A stretch of DNA of 64,000 nt from Natronolimnohabitans sp. A-GB9 (GCF_030848565.1 NZ_JAVDDV010000010.1:62001-126000), one strand, 5' to 3'; shown: positions 1 to 10,275, counted from the stretch's first letter. The notes: generated from the letters alone by a model not told the origin. A program made the numbers and translations.

Positions 1-1
1 T

Positions 2-139
2 GCCAGCCGTGCCCACCACATCGTCCACCACGGCGAGGGCGCCGACGAGGAACTCGAGGCCCAGGAACAGCGAATCATGGATCTGTTCGAAGAACGGTTC
101 GGCGTCACCTACGGCGAAGCGACCGGCCACCAGCACTAA
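2..139 (+). CDS. C-terminal fragment of an unrecognised protein
   Basis: An open frame enters from the left edge and ends at TAA 137-139, giving the last 45 residues of a protein. The fragment is rich in His and Glu (HHIVHHGEG near its start, GHQH at its end) and looks like a helical C-terminus. Its start lies outside the window and I do not recognise the family. High GC3 and acidic content match the rest of the window, so it is probably a real gene end. It runs convergently toward the large secreted protein that follows, with about 140 nt between. Confidence 0.55.
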   Translation, partial: ASRAHHIVHHGEGADEELEAQEQRIMDLFEERFGVTYGEATGHQH

Positions 140-279
140 CACTGCCGCCGGCACGCGATACCGTACTCGAGAACGACCGAACCCGGTCGTCGGCACCGAT
201 CTCGAGCGATCGTTTTCGACCGATCTGACCGGAGAGCGGCTGCAACGACCGCGTTTTGTTTTCGGCTTCCGATCGCCGG

Positions 280-3200
280 CTACGCTGCCGTTATCTCGGC
301 GGCTTCCGCGACGGAGCCGTCGGGAGTCGCCGGTTCGGGTTCGGGCTCAGGCTCGGGTTCGGGTTCAGGCTCTGGCTCAGGTTCAGGCTCGGGTTCGGGT
401 TCGGGCTCAGGTTCTGGTTCGGGCTCAGGTTCTGGTTCGGGCTCAGGTTCTGGTTCGGGCTCAGGATCTGGCTCGGGTTCCGGCACTTCGATCGTCACCG
501 ACATCGAATCATCAGCGGTCGCGACGGTGTGTTCCGAGTCGGTCTCAGGAAGCGTCGACGTAAACTCCACCGTCGTCGACGCGCCGGCCTCGAGGTCGAT
601 GTTCTCCGTGTCGATCTCCTGGCCGTCGACGTCGTAGCTCACCGTCTGCGTGCCGGCTGCGTCGCCAACGTTTTCGATCGTCGCACTCACCGTGACGTCC
701 TGTCCGGGTTCGCCAGTTGCGGGCGCATCGATATCGGTCACCGCGAACTCGGGTTCACCGGGTGCCTCGATCGTGACTGGCGTCTCGTCGCTATCATCTT
801 CACTCGAGACGGTGGCCGTGTAGTCGCCGGGTTCGAGGTCGCCGGTCTCGGCGCTGAGTGTCACCGACTCGGTGGCACCGGCCTCGAGCGTCACCGACGT
901 CGTCTCGACGGTATCGCCATCGACCGCGAGTTCGACGTCCTGCGTTCCCTCGGCGTCACCGACGTTCTCGACGTCGGCGTCGACCTCGAGCGTTTCGCCC
1001 TGTTCGACGGGTGCGTTCGTCTCGGTGATCTCGACTTCGAACTCGGGCTCGTCGGGTTCCGGTGGCGCGATCTCGCCGGCTGGTGCCGTCTCGGCGGTCA
1101 GGACCTCCTCGTAGTCGTAGAGGGTCATGTCGACCTCCCAGACGAGACGTTCGTCGTCGTCCGTCGGCGTCCACTCGACGGTAACGGACTGAGAGCCGGG
1201 CTGGAGTTCCGTGGGCGGTTCGTCGTCGGTCGTTCCCTCGACGAACTCACTGCCAACTAACAGTTCGGCGTCGTTCGGGTTGTCGTAGCCGAACGTGACT
1301 GCGATAGTGTCGTCGTCGATCGGTTCCGTCTCCTCAACGGTGAGGTCGGGCTGTTCGGGTCGGACGTCGTCGATGCACTCGCTGGCGTCGGGGTTCGGGT
1401 GGTCGATCGATCCCGGGGTCGCGTCGGGCGATGAGAAACCGGTGATCGCGGCGCCGAAGTCACCGTCGGGAACCGTCACGGCCGCTCCGTCCGGAGTCTC
1501 CTCGACGGTGAACTCGTCGCCGGTCTCGTAGGTTATCGTCCCCTCGAACGGCGCCTCGACGTCGTCGCCGACCGTAATCGCGTACTCACCCATCGTGTTC
1601 CCGAGGCCGCCCGACTCGTAGAAGGTGGTCGCTACGACGATCGTATCGCCGTCCTCGAACGAGCCAGTCACCTCGGCCTGCTGGCAGGTGACGAACTCGA
1701 CGTCGAACGGCTCCGGATCGGGATCGACCGTGTACGCGAGGGGTTCGCTCGCGAGTGCTGCGCCGTCCTCGTCGACGACGGCGATCTCGAGGGTCGTGTC
1801 CTCCTCGAGCGGTGGCTCGAGAGCGAGCGATTCGAATTCGGCGGTCTCGTCGGCTTCGAACACCTCGCTCTCGGCGCGTTGCTCGCCGGCCTCGTCGGTC
1901 GCGACGAGGCGGTACTCGACGTCGGCACTCGCCTCGTCGACGGTCACCGTCTCACCGTCACCCGTCTGATCGCTCACGTTCAGCGTCGCCTCCGGCTCTG
2001 GCTCCGCTTCGACGGTGTACTCGATCGTCTCTGTCTCGAGGACCTGCTCGTCGTCCTGATCGATCGAAACGACGGCGATCTCGAGGGTCGCATCATCCTC
2101 GAGCGGTGGCTCGAGAGCGATATCGATATCACTCACTGTCTCGTCGCTGCCGAACGGCCCGCTCACGCCGCGCTGTTCGCCGTCGGCGTCGGTTACGCTG
2201 ACCTCGTACTCGACGTCGGCGCTCGCCTCGTCGACGGTCACCGTCTCACCGTCGCCCGTCTGGTCGCTCACGTTCAGCGTCGCTTCCGGCTCTGGCTCCA
2301 CCTCGACGGTGTACGTGATCGACTCGCTTGCGAGTTCCGTGCCGTCCGCGTCGACGACGGCGACGTCGACCGTCGTGTCGCTTTCGAGGGGCGGTTCGAG
2401 CTCGAGTTCGAGCTCCGTTATCGTCTCGTCGGCTTCGAACACCTCGCTCTCGGCGCTCGTCTCCTCAGCCGTCGCGGTGACGGTGTATTCGGTGTCGGCG
2501 CTCGCCTCGTCGACGACGAGCGTCTCACCCTCGCCCTCCTGGTCGCTCACCTCGAGTGTCGCCTCGGGCTCCGGCTCGTCGATCGTCACGAACGCCGTAT
2601 CGAGGATCGGTGCCCCGGCGTCGGTGACGTACGGTTCGTCCTCGACGCCGTCGGTTTCGGCGTACTGGAACGTCTGATCGTCGGTCGTATCGTGGTGGAC
2701 CACCGCGACGAGCGGTTGATCGGACTCGATCGTCTCCTCGAGTTCGACCTCGACGTCCTCGTGCCCGCCGGGCTCGAGGTAGCCCGACGAGCCGAGCACG
2801 GCGGCCGGATCGGCGACGGCGTCGCCCTGATAGACCGCGACGAAGCCGCCTTCGGAGAGGTCGACGCTGTCGACGGTCACCGTCTCGCCGTCGCTGTCCT
2901 GGTCGGTGAACGCGATCGACGCCTCGCCCTCGAGTTCGTCGACCTCCTCGATGCGCTGTTCGATCTCGATCTCGACGTACTGGCTGATCTCGACGGCGTC
3001 GTCGATGCCCTCCGTGACCGCGTAGTCGGCGGCGTCGGCGGCGGTGTCGAAACTCAGCGTCTGTAACTGTGTGACGCTGATTCGCTGGTACTGGACTGCG
3101 CGGGCGGTCTCCTGACAGGCCCCGCGGGCAGCGAACTGGATCTGTTCGATCGTCGCCTCCTGGTGCTGGACCAGGGCTCCGCCCGCGCTGCCGGTCGCTA

Positions 3201-4635
3201 ACTGCTGGACTTGCGTGACGTCGACGACCTGTTTCTGGAGCACGGCGCCCTCACCGGCACCGAAGGAGGCTGCCTGGATCTGCTCGACCTCGACGACCTG
3301 CTCCTGGACGGCCGTGTCGACTGCGCCGTGGGCTGCCCCGACCGCGGCGTGTTGGATCTGCGTGATCGAGACCTCCTGTTGTTGGACGAGCGTTCCGCCC
3401 GCGGCCCCGTCGGCTGCGGCCTGGATCTGCTCGACGGTCGCCTCTTGGCTCTGGTAGATCGACCCCTTTGCGGCGCCAAAGGACGCCTCCTGAATTTGGG
3501 TTATCGAGACGCGTTGGACCTGCTCGACGTCGACGGTCTGGACCTGCTTCAGCGATCCCTTCCCCGCGCCGCGGGCTGCGACCTGGGTCTGTTCGACGGT
3601 CACTTCCTGGCGCTGGACGATCGCGCCCTTCGCAGCGCCCGTCGCGGCCTTCTGGATCTGCTTGACGTCGACGCGCTGTTGTTGCTCGACGTCGATGCGC
3701 TGGTCTTGCTCGAGGGCCGCTTCGGTACTGCCCTCGAGTGCGCCTGCCGATGCGCCGGCCGCCGCGTGCTGGACGTGCTCGAGCGTGACTTGCTGGCGCT
3801 GCTCGACGGTGATCGTCTGGTACTGCTCGAGGACGCCGTAGGCCGCACCCTGTGCGGCCTCCTGGATCTTCGGCTGGTCCTCGATCTCCTTGTCACCGGC
3901 CTCCTGGGCCGCACCTGCGGCGGCGCCCTGGGTCGCCACCTGTATCTGTTCGAGTTCGACGCGCTGTTCCTGGGCGAGCGCACCGTGGGTCGCACCCCAC
4001 GTCGCGCTTTGCATCTGGCTCGCGGTCACCGTCTGGTGTTGGGCGAGTGCGCCGTCGGTCGCGCCGCCGACCGCGACCTGAATCTGCTCGACGTCGACTT
4101 CCTGGGACTGCAACAGCGAGCCGTGGACGGCGCCTTTCGTCGCGTCCTGGATCTGTTCGACGTCGGCTTCTTGATGCTGAACGACCGACTCGCTGGCGCC
4201 CTCGATCGCGGCCGCGCGCTGTTCCTGGGTCACCTCGATGCCCTGTTCCTGGGCCAGTTCGATCCCGGCGTCGACGCCGTCCTCGACGGCATCGGACTGG
4301 TCCTGGGCGAGCGACGCCGTCGCGGCTGCAGCGTCGCTGTTGGCGTCGCCGGTCGAGTTCTGATTCGCCGACTCGGTCTCCGTATCGCCGTCAGCCGCCG
4401 TCGGCTCCATCGACACGAGCTCGAGGTTCTCGCCTGCACTGTCGGCGTCCGACCCGTCGGCGCCAGTATCGCCGTCGATACCGACTCCGGCCGTCTCTCC
4501 GTCTCCCTCGGCGGCTTCGGTACCGTCGCCGAACGGCGCGATTCCACCACCGAGCAACGGCAGCGCCAGGACGCTCGTTATCATCAAACCGGCGACGACG
4601 ATCGTCGCGACGGCCGAACCCACTCCCCTGTTCAT
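280..4635 (-). CDS. Large secreted or envelope-anchored repeat protein with Gln-rich repeats and Glu-Pro tail
   Basis: A 1451-residue protein. Residues about 7-30 form a hydrophobic signal or anchor segment, followed by an acidic Gly/Asp linker. Residues about 106-530 hold roughly 15 imperfect units of 24-30 residues with a core like VEQIQxAAxGAAxGAL preceded by QxQ. Residues about 570-690 resemble a haloarchaeal secreted domain (DUF7282-like, contains [12 protein letters not shown]). Three near-identical beta units of about 95 residues follow (each with a [13 protein letters not shown]-like segment), then one or two CARDB-like adhesion modules (residues about 1200-1380). The C-terminus is about 50 residues of alternating Glu-Pro and a short tail. 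I see no clear PGF-CTERM sorting motif, so attachment is uncertain. Function is unknown; an extracellular filament, adhesin or cell-wall spacer is an inference. It stands alone in its transcription unit. Confidence 0.8.
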   Translation of the reverse strand: MNRGVGSAVATIVVAGLMITSVLALPLLGGGIAPFGDGTEAAEGDGETAGVGIDGDTGADGSDADSAGENLELVSMEPTAADGDTETESANQNSTGDANSDAAAATASLAQDQSDAVEDGVDAGIELAQEQGIEVTQEQRAAAIEGASESVVQHQEADVEQIQDATKGAVHGSLLQSQEVDVEQIQVAVGGATDGALAQHQTVTASQMQSATWGATHGALAQEQRVELEQIQVATQGAAAGAAQEAGDKEIEDQPKIQEAAQGAAYGVLEQYQTITVEQRQQVTLEHVQHAAAGASAGALEGSTEAALEQDQRIDVEQQQRVDVKQIQKAATGAAKGAIVQRQEVTVEQTQVAARGAGKGSLKQVQTVDVEQVQRVSITQIQEASFGAAKGSIYQSQEATVEQIQAAADGAAGGTLVQQQEVSITQIQHAAVGAAHGAVDTAVQEQVVEVEQIQAASFGAGEGAVLQKQVVDVTQVQQLATGSAGGALVQHQEATIEQIQFAARGACQETARAVQYQRISVTQLQTLSFDTAADAADYAVTEGIDDAVEISQYVEIEIEQRIEEVDELEGEASIAFTDQDSDGETVTVDSVDLSEGGFVAVYQGDAVADPAAVLGSSGYLEPGGHEDVEVELEETIESDQPLVAVVHHDTTDDQTFQYAETDGVEDEPYVTDAGAPILDTAFVTIDEPEPEATLEVSDQEGEGETLVVDEASADTEYTVTATAEETSAESEVFEADETITELELELEPPLESDTTVDVAVVDADGTELASESITYTVEVEPEPEATLNVSDQTGDGETVTVDEASADVEYEVSVTDADGEQRGVSGPFGSDETVSDIDIALEPPLEDDATLEIAVVSIDQDDEQVLETETIEYTVEAEPEPEATLNVSDQTGDGETVTVDEASADVEYRLVATDEAGEQRAESEVFEADETAEFESLALEPPLEEDTTLEIAVVDEDGAALASEPLAYTVDPDPEPFDVEFVTCQQAEVTGSFEDGDTIVVATTFYESGGLGNTMGEYAITVGDDVEAPFEGTITYETGDEFTVEETPDGAAVTVPDGDFGAAITGFSSPDATPGSIDHPNPDASECIDDVRPEQPDLTVEETEPIDDDTIAVTFGYDNPNDAELLVGSEFVEGTTDDEPPTELQPGSQSVTVEWTPTDDDERLVWEVDMTLYDYEEVLTAETAPAGEIAPPEPDEPEFEVEITETNAPVEQGETLEVDADVENVGDAEGTQDVELAVDGDTVETTSVTLEAGATESVTLSAETGDLEPGDYTATVSSEDDSDETPVTIEAPGEPEFAVTDIDAPATGEPGQDVTVSATIENVGDAAGTQTVSYDVDGQEIDTENIDLEAGASTTVEFTSTLPETDSEHTVATADDSMSVTIEVPEPEPDPEPEPEPEPEPEPEPEPEPEPEPEPEPEPEPEPEPEPEPEPEPEPATPDGSVAEAAEITAA
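325..490. repeat. Hexanucleotide/18-bp tandem repeat encoding the Glu-Pro tail
   Basis: The DNA encoding the Glu-Pro tail is a microsatellite of GGNTCN hexamers. Within it an 18-bp unit (GGGCTCAGGTTCTGGTTC) is repeated exactly three times at 403-456, with a fourth diverged copy following. Exact copies suggest recent slippage, so the tail length is likely to vary between strains. Confidence 0.85.
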
Positions 4636-5018
4636 GAGCCTCGACTCCGATCACTGTCGATACTGCCGTTCGCGTCGGCTGTGAGGCGATCTCGACATCG
4701 GGTCCGTACGGATGGCATTTCCCATCACCGGGGCGAACCAGCGCATAAGGGGCGCCGGTCGTTTCGATCAGTACATGGACACAATGGCATATTACCCCGC
4801 TCGAGACCGGCGATTTCGTCCCTCGGACGTATAATCGTGTCAGCTACCAGGCCATCGCTCGAGTCAGCCGGCACTCGAGTAGTAGGTGAAGTGACACGAA
4901 TCACGCTGTTACAGCCGTTCTCACGGCGCTGGGGTACCTTCCAGGGGGCGGCAATCGAAGCGACCAGCCACACTCGGAAACCGAAGTGTTGAACAGGGTT
5001 TACGAGAGTGGGGGTGGT
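4636..5018. other. Intergenic region between divergent genes
   Basis: About 380 nt separate the start of the large secreted protein (minus) from bioY (plus). It should hold two divergent promoters. I see no convincing ORF, RNA gene or strong inverted repeat in it; the open frames on both strands are short and lack haloarchaeal codon character. Confidence 0.5.
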
Positions 5019-5606
5019 ATGGCAACACACGAAAGTACGGTCGACCTCGTCGAGGGCGACGTCGTCCGGCAGTTCGCACGCGCGGCGGTGCTCGCGGCGT
5101 TGATCGGCGTGCTAGGTGCGATCCAGATCCCGTATCCACTCTCGCCGGCGCCGATCACCCTGCAGGTACTGTTCGTCTTCCTCGCTGGCCTCGTGCTCGG
5201 TCCCGTCTGGGGGACCGCATCGATGTTACTGTATCTTGCCGCCGGCGCGGTCGGGGCGCCTGTGTTCTCCGGCTGGGAAGCTGGACTCGGACCGCTGCTC
5301 GGACAGACCGGCGGGTTCCTCTGGTCGTACCCCCTCGCCGCCGGGTTGATCGGCCTCGTCGTCCACCGGGGCACCGACCTCCGCGATCCCGCCTCGGTTC
5401 CGCTACCGATCGTCGTCGGGGCGCTCGTCGCGGGGACGGTCCTCGTCTACGCCATGGGGACGGGGTACGCAGCCTGGCTGCTGGCCCTCGAGCCATGGGA
5501 GGCGATCGCCGGCTTCGCGCTCCCGTTTATTCCGGCCGAACTACTGAAGATGGCCGCGGCGATCGCGATCGTTACAAGCGGTCGCATCGAACCGGTCCAG
5601 TCGTGA
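5019..5606 (+). CDS. bioY: BioY biotin ECF transporter substrate-binding (S) component
   Basis: A 195-residue membrane protein of the BioY family, the S component that binds biotin in ECF-type transporters. Five to six hydrophobic segments are visible, and the family-typical stretch PYPLSPAPITLQVLFVFLAG lies near residues 35-55. The ATG at 5019 sits after a G-rich stretch and gives the usual BioY length; the upstream in-frame start at 4986 would add 11 atypical residues. The ATPase and T component follow directly, so this is a complete bioYMN-type unit (28-nt gap to the next gene). It imports biotin across the cytoplasmic membrane. Confidence 0.93.
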   Translation: MATHESTVDLVEGDVVRQFARAAVLAALIGVLGAIQIPYPLSPAPITLQVLFVFLAGLVLGPVWGTASMLLYLAAGAVGAPVFSGWEAGLGPLLGQTGGFLWSYPLAAGLIGLVVHRGTDLRDPASVPLPIVVGALVAGTVLVYAMGTGYAAWLLALEPWEAIAGFALPFIPAELLKMAAAIAIVTSGRIEPVQS

Positions 5607-5634
5607 GCCGACGACGTTTCGCGATCGTCTCTCC

Positions 5635-6339
5635 ATGATCGAATTTCGCTCCGTCTCCTACGCCTTCGACGACGTCAACGTCCTCGAGGACGTCTCGCTG
5701 ACGATCGACGACGGCGAGTTCGTCCTCTTTGCGGGCGCCAACGGCAGCGGGAAGACGACCCTGCTGCGCCACTGCAACGGGCTGTTGACACCCGACTCGG
5801 GCGAGGTACTGGTCGACGAAACGCCCGTCTCGGAGAACCTCGTCGCCGCCCGGTCGAACGTCGGCATGGTCTTTCAACACCCCCGTGATCAGTTCGTCGC
5901 CGCGACGGTCGGCGCCGACGTCGCCTTCGGACCCGAGAACCTCGGCCTGTCGCGCCAGGAGATCGACCGCCGGGTCGACGCCGCCCTCGAGGCCGTCAAC
6001 ATGGCCGGACGAGAGGACGAGCGTATCGACGCGCTCTCGGGGGGCGAACAGTCCCGCGTGGCCATCGCAGGCGCGCTCGCGATGGAACCGACCCACCTCG
6101 TGCTCGACGAACCCTTTACCGGGCTCGATGACCCCGCCAAACGGTCCGTCCTCGAGCGCCTCGAGTCGCTGTCGGCCGACGGCACCGGCGTCTTGCTTGC
6201 GACCCACGATCTCCGGGACGTCCTCGCGCTTGCCGACCGCGTCGTCGCCATGCGCGACGGACACATCGTCGTCGACGAACCACCTGCTCGCGCACGCGAG
6301 GCGCTCTCGGGACTCGAGGTTCGCGTGCCGGAGGCCTGA
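5635..6339 (+). CDS. bioM: ECF transporter ATPase (BioM-like)
   Basis: A 234-residue ABC ATPase. It has Walker A GANGSGKTT near residue 33, a Q-loop, the signature LSGGEQSRVAIA and Walker B HLVLDEP followed by a D-loop and switch His (THDLRD). It resembles the CbiO/BioM ATPases that energise ECF vitamin importers. The gene lies between bioY and the T-component gene (9-nt gap downstream), so biotin is the expected cargo. In other organisms an ECF ATPase can be shared with other S components; only BioY is visible here. Confidence 0.9.
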   Translation: MIEFRSVSYAFDDVNVLEDVSLTIDDGEFVLFAGANGSGKTTLLRHCNGLLTPDSGEVLVDETPVSENLVAARSNVGMVFQHPRDQFVAATVGADVAFGPENLGLSRQEIDRRVDAALEAVNMAGREDERIDALSGGEQSRVAIAGALAMEPTHLVLDEPFTGLDDPAKRSVLERLESLSADGTGVLLATHDLRDVLALADRVVAMRDGHIVVDEPPARAREALSGLEVRVPEA

Positions 6340-6347
6340 CCGCCACG

Positions 6348-7052
6348 ATGCTCAGCTACGAACCCGACGGGACGCTCGCCCATCGCCTCGATCCCCGTTC
6401 GAAACTGGCGATCCAGATCGGGTTTGCGGCGACCGCGCTGGCCCACACCGGCCTGCGAGCCCTGGCTGCGCTGTCGGTCGTCGCCGCCGTCGTCTTACTC
6501 GTCGCTCGCGTCTCCGTGCTCGAGGCGCTGTACGCCTACCGGTACGCGCTGGTCTTTCTCACGCTTGCACCGCTTTTGGCGGCGGTCACGTTCGGCTCAC
6601 CGTGGATCGACCTCGAGGATGGGGCCACCTCCGCGCGAGCGAGCTACCGGGTACTGCTCATTCTGCTCGTTAGCGCGGCGTACGTTCGGTCGACTCCGGT
6701 TCGGGCCTCGCGGGCCGCGATCCAGCGGACGATCCCCGGGAAACCAGGCCAACTGCTCGGGATCGGCGTCGCACTCGTCTTCCGGTTTCTCCCCGTACTA
6801 CAGGCCGACCTCCGGACGATCCGCGACGCGATGGCGGCCCGTCTCGGGGACGAACGCAGCGCCGTCGACCGTGCCAGTACGATCGGGATTCTCGGCCTCT
6901 CACGGGCGTTCGACCGCGCGGACCGGCTCGCACTCGCCATGCAGGCGCGGTGTTTCGCGTGGAACCCCACGCTGCCGGCACTGTCGCTCTCGCGGCTCGA
7001 CTATCCGGCTTTCGCCGTCGCCGTCGTCCTTGCGCTCTCGGCGTTCCTGTAA
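6348..7052 (+). CDS. bioN: ECF transporter transmembrane (T) component (BioN-like)
   Basis: A 234-residue polytopic membrane protein of the CbiQ/EcfT family, which couples the ATPase to BioY. It opens with the typical segment containing HRLDPRSKLAIQ and has several hydrophobic helices. A C-terminal cytoplasmic part carries short Ala-Arg-rich motifs (AMAARLGDE, AMQARCF) like those that contact the ATPase. It ends the bioYMN operon and converges on the flavoprotein gene 15 nt away. Confidence 0.88.
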   Translation: MLSYEPDGTLAHRLDPRSKLAIQIGFAATALAHTGLRALAALSVVAAVVLLVARVSVLEALYAYRYALVFLTLAPLLAAVTFGSPWIDLEDGATSARASYRVLLILLVSAAYVRSTPVRASRAAIQRTIPGKPGQLLGIGVALVFRFLPVLQADLRTIRDAMAARLGDERSAVDRASTIGILGLSRAFDRADRLALAMQARCFAWNPTLPALSLSRLDYPAFAVAVVLALSAFL

Positions 7053-7067
7053 GCGCGGTCCCGTCGA

Positions 7068-8489
7068 TCAACGGAGTTTACCGCCGAGTACTTTCGCGGC
7101 GACGAGCACCGGATCCCACGTCGTGTTAAATGGCGGCGCGTAGGCGAGATCGTAGTTTTCGAGGTCGAAGACGGTGGCACCCTCCTCGAGCGCGCCGACG
7201 ATCGCGTGGCTGCGGTGGACGGCGCCTTCCCCGTACTCGCTGACGAGACACCCTCCGAGGACGCGACCCGTCTCGCGGTCGGCGGTCAGCGTGATCGTCA
7301 CGTCGCCGCCCGCCGGATAGTACCCCGCACGCGATTTCGCCGTGATCGTCTCGGTGACCGGATCGAAGCCGGCCTCGCGGGCCACCTCGTGGTCGAGAAC
7401 ACCGGTCCGGGCCGCCTCGACCTCGAAGGCTTTGAGGGCCGCCGTGCCGGCGATGCCGCCCCCATCCGTTGGTCGTCCGGTGACGGTCTGACCGACCGCG
7501 CGTCCGTGACGGTTCGCTGTCAGTGCCAGCGGGGCGTAGGTCGGCTCGTCCGTGACGACGTGTGTCGCTTCCGCACAGTCGCCAGCAGCGTAGACGTCGG
7601 GGACGTTCGTTTCGCGATCGGCGTCGGTTGCGATCGCACCCGTCGGCCCGAGTTCGACGCCCGCGTTCTCGGCGAGCGCCGTCCGCGGGGCGACGCCGGT
7701 ACCGAGTAACACCATCTCGACCGGGTATCGATCGTCGTCGGTGACGACGGCCGTCACGCTCTCGTCGTCTCCGCCGGCCAGTTCCCGGACCTCGCTGCCG
7801 AGATGGACGATTACGTCCTGCTCGCGGAGATGGGCTGCCACCTCCTCGCTCGTCGCCTCGCTGAACCCCGTCAGCACTCGATCGCCGCGCTGGAACAGGT
7901 GCACCTCGAAGCCGTTGGCCGTAAGCGCCTCGGCCATCTCGATGCCGATGTAGCCGCCGCCGACGACGCCGACGGGGCCAGTACAGTCCTCGAGGTACCG
8001 ACAGGCGGGGCCACGATCGGGTTGGTGGAAGGACTCGTCGCCGCGCGCTCGCGCGACGTACTCGCGGAGTTCCTTGCCGTCGCTCATCGAGCCGAGCGTG
8101 TAGACACCCTCCCGGTCGGTCCCCTCGATCGACGGCACGACCGCCTCGGCGCCGGTGGCGATCAGCAGGTGATCGTACGACTGGACGACGTCGCCGTCGT
8201 CGCTCTCGGCGGTGACCGTCCGAGCGTCGGGATCGATATCGACTACTTCGTGGCCCGTCCGCAGGTCGATGTCTCGCTTCTCGCGGAACTCCTCGGGCGT
8301 CACCGAGACGAGGTCCTCGAGCGACTGGATCTCGCCTTTCACGTAGTATGGCAGGCCACACGCACCGTATGACACCCACTCGCCTTTCTCGAAGACGACG
8401 ACCTCGAGATCGGGATCGTCCCGTTTCGCCTTGCTCGCCGCCGACATTCCCGCTGCGTCACCACCGACGATAACGAACGTCTCCGTCAT
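7068..8489 (-). CDS. FAD-dependent CoA-disulfide reductase-like oxidoreductase
   Basis: A 473-residue flavoprotein of the pyridine nucleotide-disulfide oxidoreductase class. The FAD-binding motif (VIVGGDAAGMSAA) is at the very N-terminus. The segment SYGACGLPYY near residue 40 carries the single redox Cys typical of CoA-disulfide reductase and NADH oxidase. A second Rossmann motif (VVGGGYIGIEMAEAL) binds NAD(P)H, AGDCAEATHV is the second FAD contact, and a dimerisation domain closes the protein. The ATG at 8489 is preferred over one three codons upstream because it places the Rossmann motif normally. In haloarchaea, which lack glutathione, such enzymes may recycle low-molecular-weight disulfides; the actual substrate is not shown by sequence. 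Confidence 0.88.
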   Translation of the reverse strand: MTETFVIVGGDAAGMSAASKAKRDDPDLEVVVFEKGEWVSYGACGLPYYVKGEIQSLEDLVSVTPEEFREKRDIDLRTGHEVVDIDPDARTVTAESDDGDVVQSYDHLLIATGAEAVVPSIEGTDREGVYTLGSMSDGKELREYVARARGDESFHQPDRGPACRYLEDCTGPVGVVGGGYIGIEMAEALTANGFEVHLFQRGDRVLTGFSEATSEEVAAHLREQDVIVHLGSEVRELAGGDDESVTAVVTDDDRYPVEMVLLGTGVAPRTALAENAGVELGPTGAIATDADRETNVPDVYAAGDCAEATHVVTDEPTYAPLALTANRHGRAVGQTVTGRPTDGGGIAGTAALKAFEVEAARTGVLDHEVAREAGFDPVTETITAKSRAGYYPAGGDVTITLTADRETGRVLGGCLVSEYGEGAVHRSHAIVGALEEGATVFDLENYDLAYAPPFNTTWDPVLVAAKVLGGKLR

Positions 8490-8639
8490 GGGCGACACCT
8501 CGTCGGGCGCCGTTGTAAGCGTACTCGAATCGTTCGCTCACGACACGGATCGTGCTACCGAGTCTCACTACTGGCGTCGAAACGGTTGGCCGAAAAATCG
8601 AACCTGCACCCCCACTGACGGGCCGCCGAAGAAATCGTG

Positions 8640-9440
8640 CTACAGATCGATACCGCCGTTGACGTCGATTACCTCGCCGGTGATGTACCCCGACTGTTCG
8701 TCGGCGAGATACCGGACGAGTCCAGCGACCTCCTCGACTGTCGCGAACCGATCGACCGGAATCTCCTCGAGCAGTTCCGCTTGGACCTCATCCGGGATAG
8801 ATTCGACCATCTCCGTCTCGGTGAAACCGGGTGCGATACAGTTGGCCGTCGTTCCCGTTCCCGCCAGTTCGAGCGCCAGCGAGCGAGTGAACCCGAAGAG
8901 ACCGCTTTTCGCTGCCGCGTAGTTGGCCTGTCCGACGTTACCCTGCTTGCCGATCACGCTCGAGATGTTGATGATCCGCCCGTCGTCGGCAGCCTTGAGA
9001 TCGTCGTAGAACGTCTTCGTGCAGTTGAACGCGCCGTGAAGCGACACGTCGAAGACCTGGTGCCAGTCCTCTGCGGTCATGTTCTCGAACGTCCGATCGA
9101 CGTTGATCCCCGCGTTGTTGACGAGAACGTCGATCTCACCGAACGTATCGTCGACGGCCTCGCGCATCGTCTCGATCTCGGCGCGGTCGGTCACGTCGGC
9201 CTGGACCGGATGTCCCGTCCCCTCGGTGTCGGCGTTGGTGATCTCGTCGGCGACCTCGTGGGCGGCGGCCTCCGAGGATCGGTAGTTGACGACGACGGTC
9301 GCTCCGTACCGACCGAGTTCGCGCGCGATTCCGCGTCCGATCCCGCGTGAGGCGCCGGTCACGAGACACGTCCGCCCTGCGAGTGGCTGTCGGGGCGGCT
9401 GTGTGACGTCGTGCGATCGCTTCTTTGTCTCGAGGCTCAT
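8640..9440 (-). CDS. Short-chain dehydrogenase, acetoacetyl-CoA / 3-oxoacyl reductase-like
   Basis: A 266-residue classical SDR. It has the cofactor motif [16 protein letters not shown], the catalytic Ser in NISSV, the YxxxK pair in NYAAAKSG, and the C-terminal segment [12 protein letters not shown] typical of FabG/PhaB enzymes. The start at 9440 overlaps the stop of the upstream gene by 4 nt (ATGA), which fixes it; a longer frame upstream is out of character. It is a clear paralogue of the SDR at 42.5-43.3 kb next to the PHA genes. It is probably an NADPH-dependent 3-ketoacyl-CoA reductase; the physiological substrate is inferred. Confidence 0.88.
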   Translation of the reverse strand: MSLETKKRSHDVTQPPRQPLAGRTCLVTGASRGIGRGIARELGRYGATVVVNYRSSEAAAHEVADEITNADTEGTGHPVQADVTDRAEIETMREAVDDTFGEIDVLVNNAGINVDRTFENMTAEDWHQVFDVSLHGAFNCTKTFYDDLKAADDGRIINISSVIGKQGNVGQANYAAAKSGLFGFTRSLALELAGTGTTANCIAPGFTETEMVESIPDEVQAELLEEIPVDRFATVEEVAGLVRYLADEQSGYITGEVIDVNGGIDL

Positions 9441-10045
9441 TGGTGACCCTCCAGAGCCGTCGGCCCGTCGTGTTGGCTCGTCCGTGCGGTAGCGCCGGGT
9501 CCGTCCGATTCGACGATCGAGAGCCATTCGTCGACGGTGTAGGTCCGCGAGCGGCCCGGTTCCGTCCGTTCCGTATACGGAACGACCCCCTGGAGCGACG
9601 TCGACTCGGCGTCAGTTTCGGGCGCACATTCGTCGCCGTCGGCCGCCGAGACCGCCAGTGCGATGACCGGGACACGCACGCGCTCGTTTTGATCGGTCTC
9701 GACACCGAACGACGTAGCTGGAACCTCGCGCCGACGGAACGCTGGCTCGAGCGAGTGGCCGTTCCGGGCGGCCCAGTGTTCGAACGCGGTGACGAGGTCG
9801 TCCCGCGTTGGCTCGTCGTCGGTCGCTTCCTCGATCGCCGGACACTCCGACGGCCAGTGGGTCACTCGATACGTCTCGATACGGTCGCGGTCACTGAGCC
9901 GCTGGAGCCGCTCGACGACGCTGTTGACCGTTTTCGTGACCGTCGGGGGCACGTCCGATCGAACGTAGCAGTCGATCCGAAGCGACGTCTCCGACTCGAG
10001 GTCGACGGCCGGTGCCTCTCCGAGGGTTGCGTTATCGGAGTGCAT
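9437..10045 (-). CDS. Haloarchaeal HTH-domain-type protein, function unknown
   Basis: A 202-residue protein. Residues about 15-150 fit a family often labelled HTH domain-containing protein in haloarchaea. It opens with [13 protein letters not shown], continues with a His-Trp segment (THWPSECP), an acidic helix followed by [20 protein letters not shown], and ends with [12 protein letters not shown] do not see a strong canonical helix-turn-helix by eye. The start follows a strong Shine-Dalgarno sequence (GGAGGAAGG) and overlaps the preceding small HTH gene by 14 nt, while its stop overlaps the SDR start by 4 nt. The three genes are therefore one operon, which suggests a regulatory or accessory role for the reductase. 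Confidence 0.72.
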   Translation of the reverse strand: MHSDNATLGEAPAVDLESETSLRIDCYVRSDVPPTVTKTVNSVVERLQRLSDRDRIETYRVTHWPSECPAIEEATDDEPTRDDLVTAFEHWAARNGHSLEPAFRRREVPATSFGVETDQNERVRVPVIALAVSAADGDECAPETDAESTSLQGVVPYTERTEPGRSRTYTVDEWLSIVESDGPGATARTSQHDGPTALEGHQ

Positions 10046-10250
10046 ATCCTTCCTCCGTTCGCTGGGCGAGATCCGCCGACAGAAGCGACTCGAGAACGGA
10101 CAGCAGTGTGAGTTTCGAGAGTCCGAGGAGCTCGTTGAGCTCCGCCACGGTCGCTTCCTCCTTGACGAGTAGGGACAGATAGACGAGTTTCGTCTGCGGT
10201 GCTGCGATATCGCTCGGCAGCGCTAATTGTTGTTCGGTCGTGGACATCAT
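10032..10250 (-). CDS. Small winged-helix (MarR/TrmB-like) DNA-binding protein
   Basis: A 72-residue basic-helix protein, essentially one winged helix-turn-helix. TKLVYLSLL is the first helix, ATVAELNELLGLSKLTLLSVLESL is the HTH core, and [10 protein letters not shown] is the wing. Two adjacent ATG codons at 10250 and 10247 are possible starts; an N-terminal extension to 10313 would run through the promoter. A TATA box lies about 30 nt upstream. It leads an operon with an HTH-family protein and an SDR, so it is a candidate local regulator; its target is not shown. Confidence 0.75.
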   Translation of the reverse strand: MMSTTEQQLALPSDIAAPQTKLVYLSLLVKEEATVAELNELLGLSKLTLLSVLESLLSADLAQRTEEGYALR

Positions 10251-10275
10251 CCATAGATGACGCCAACGGACCGAC

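Noticed and set aside
9-563. 184-codon plus-strand frame across the start of the window
   Set aside because: It crosses the true gene end at 139 in another frame and then mirrors the Glu-Pro microsatellite as Arg/Val repeats.
3211-4992. Long plus-strand open frame opposite the secreted protein gene (593 codons)
   Set aside because: It is the antisense shadow of a high-GC, repeat-rich gene; the translation is a Leu/Asp-rich mirror of the Gln repeats and has no start signal or family.
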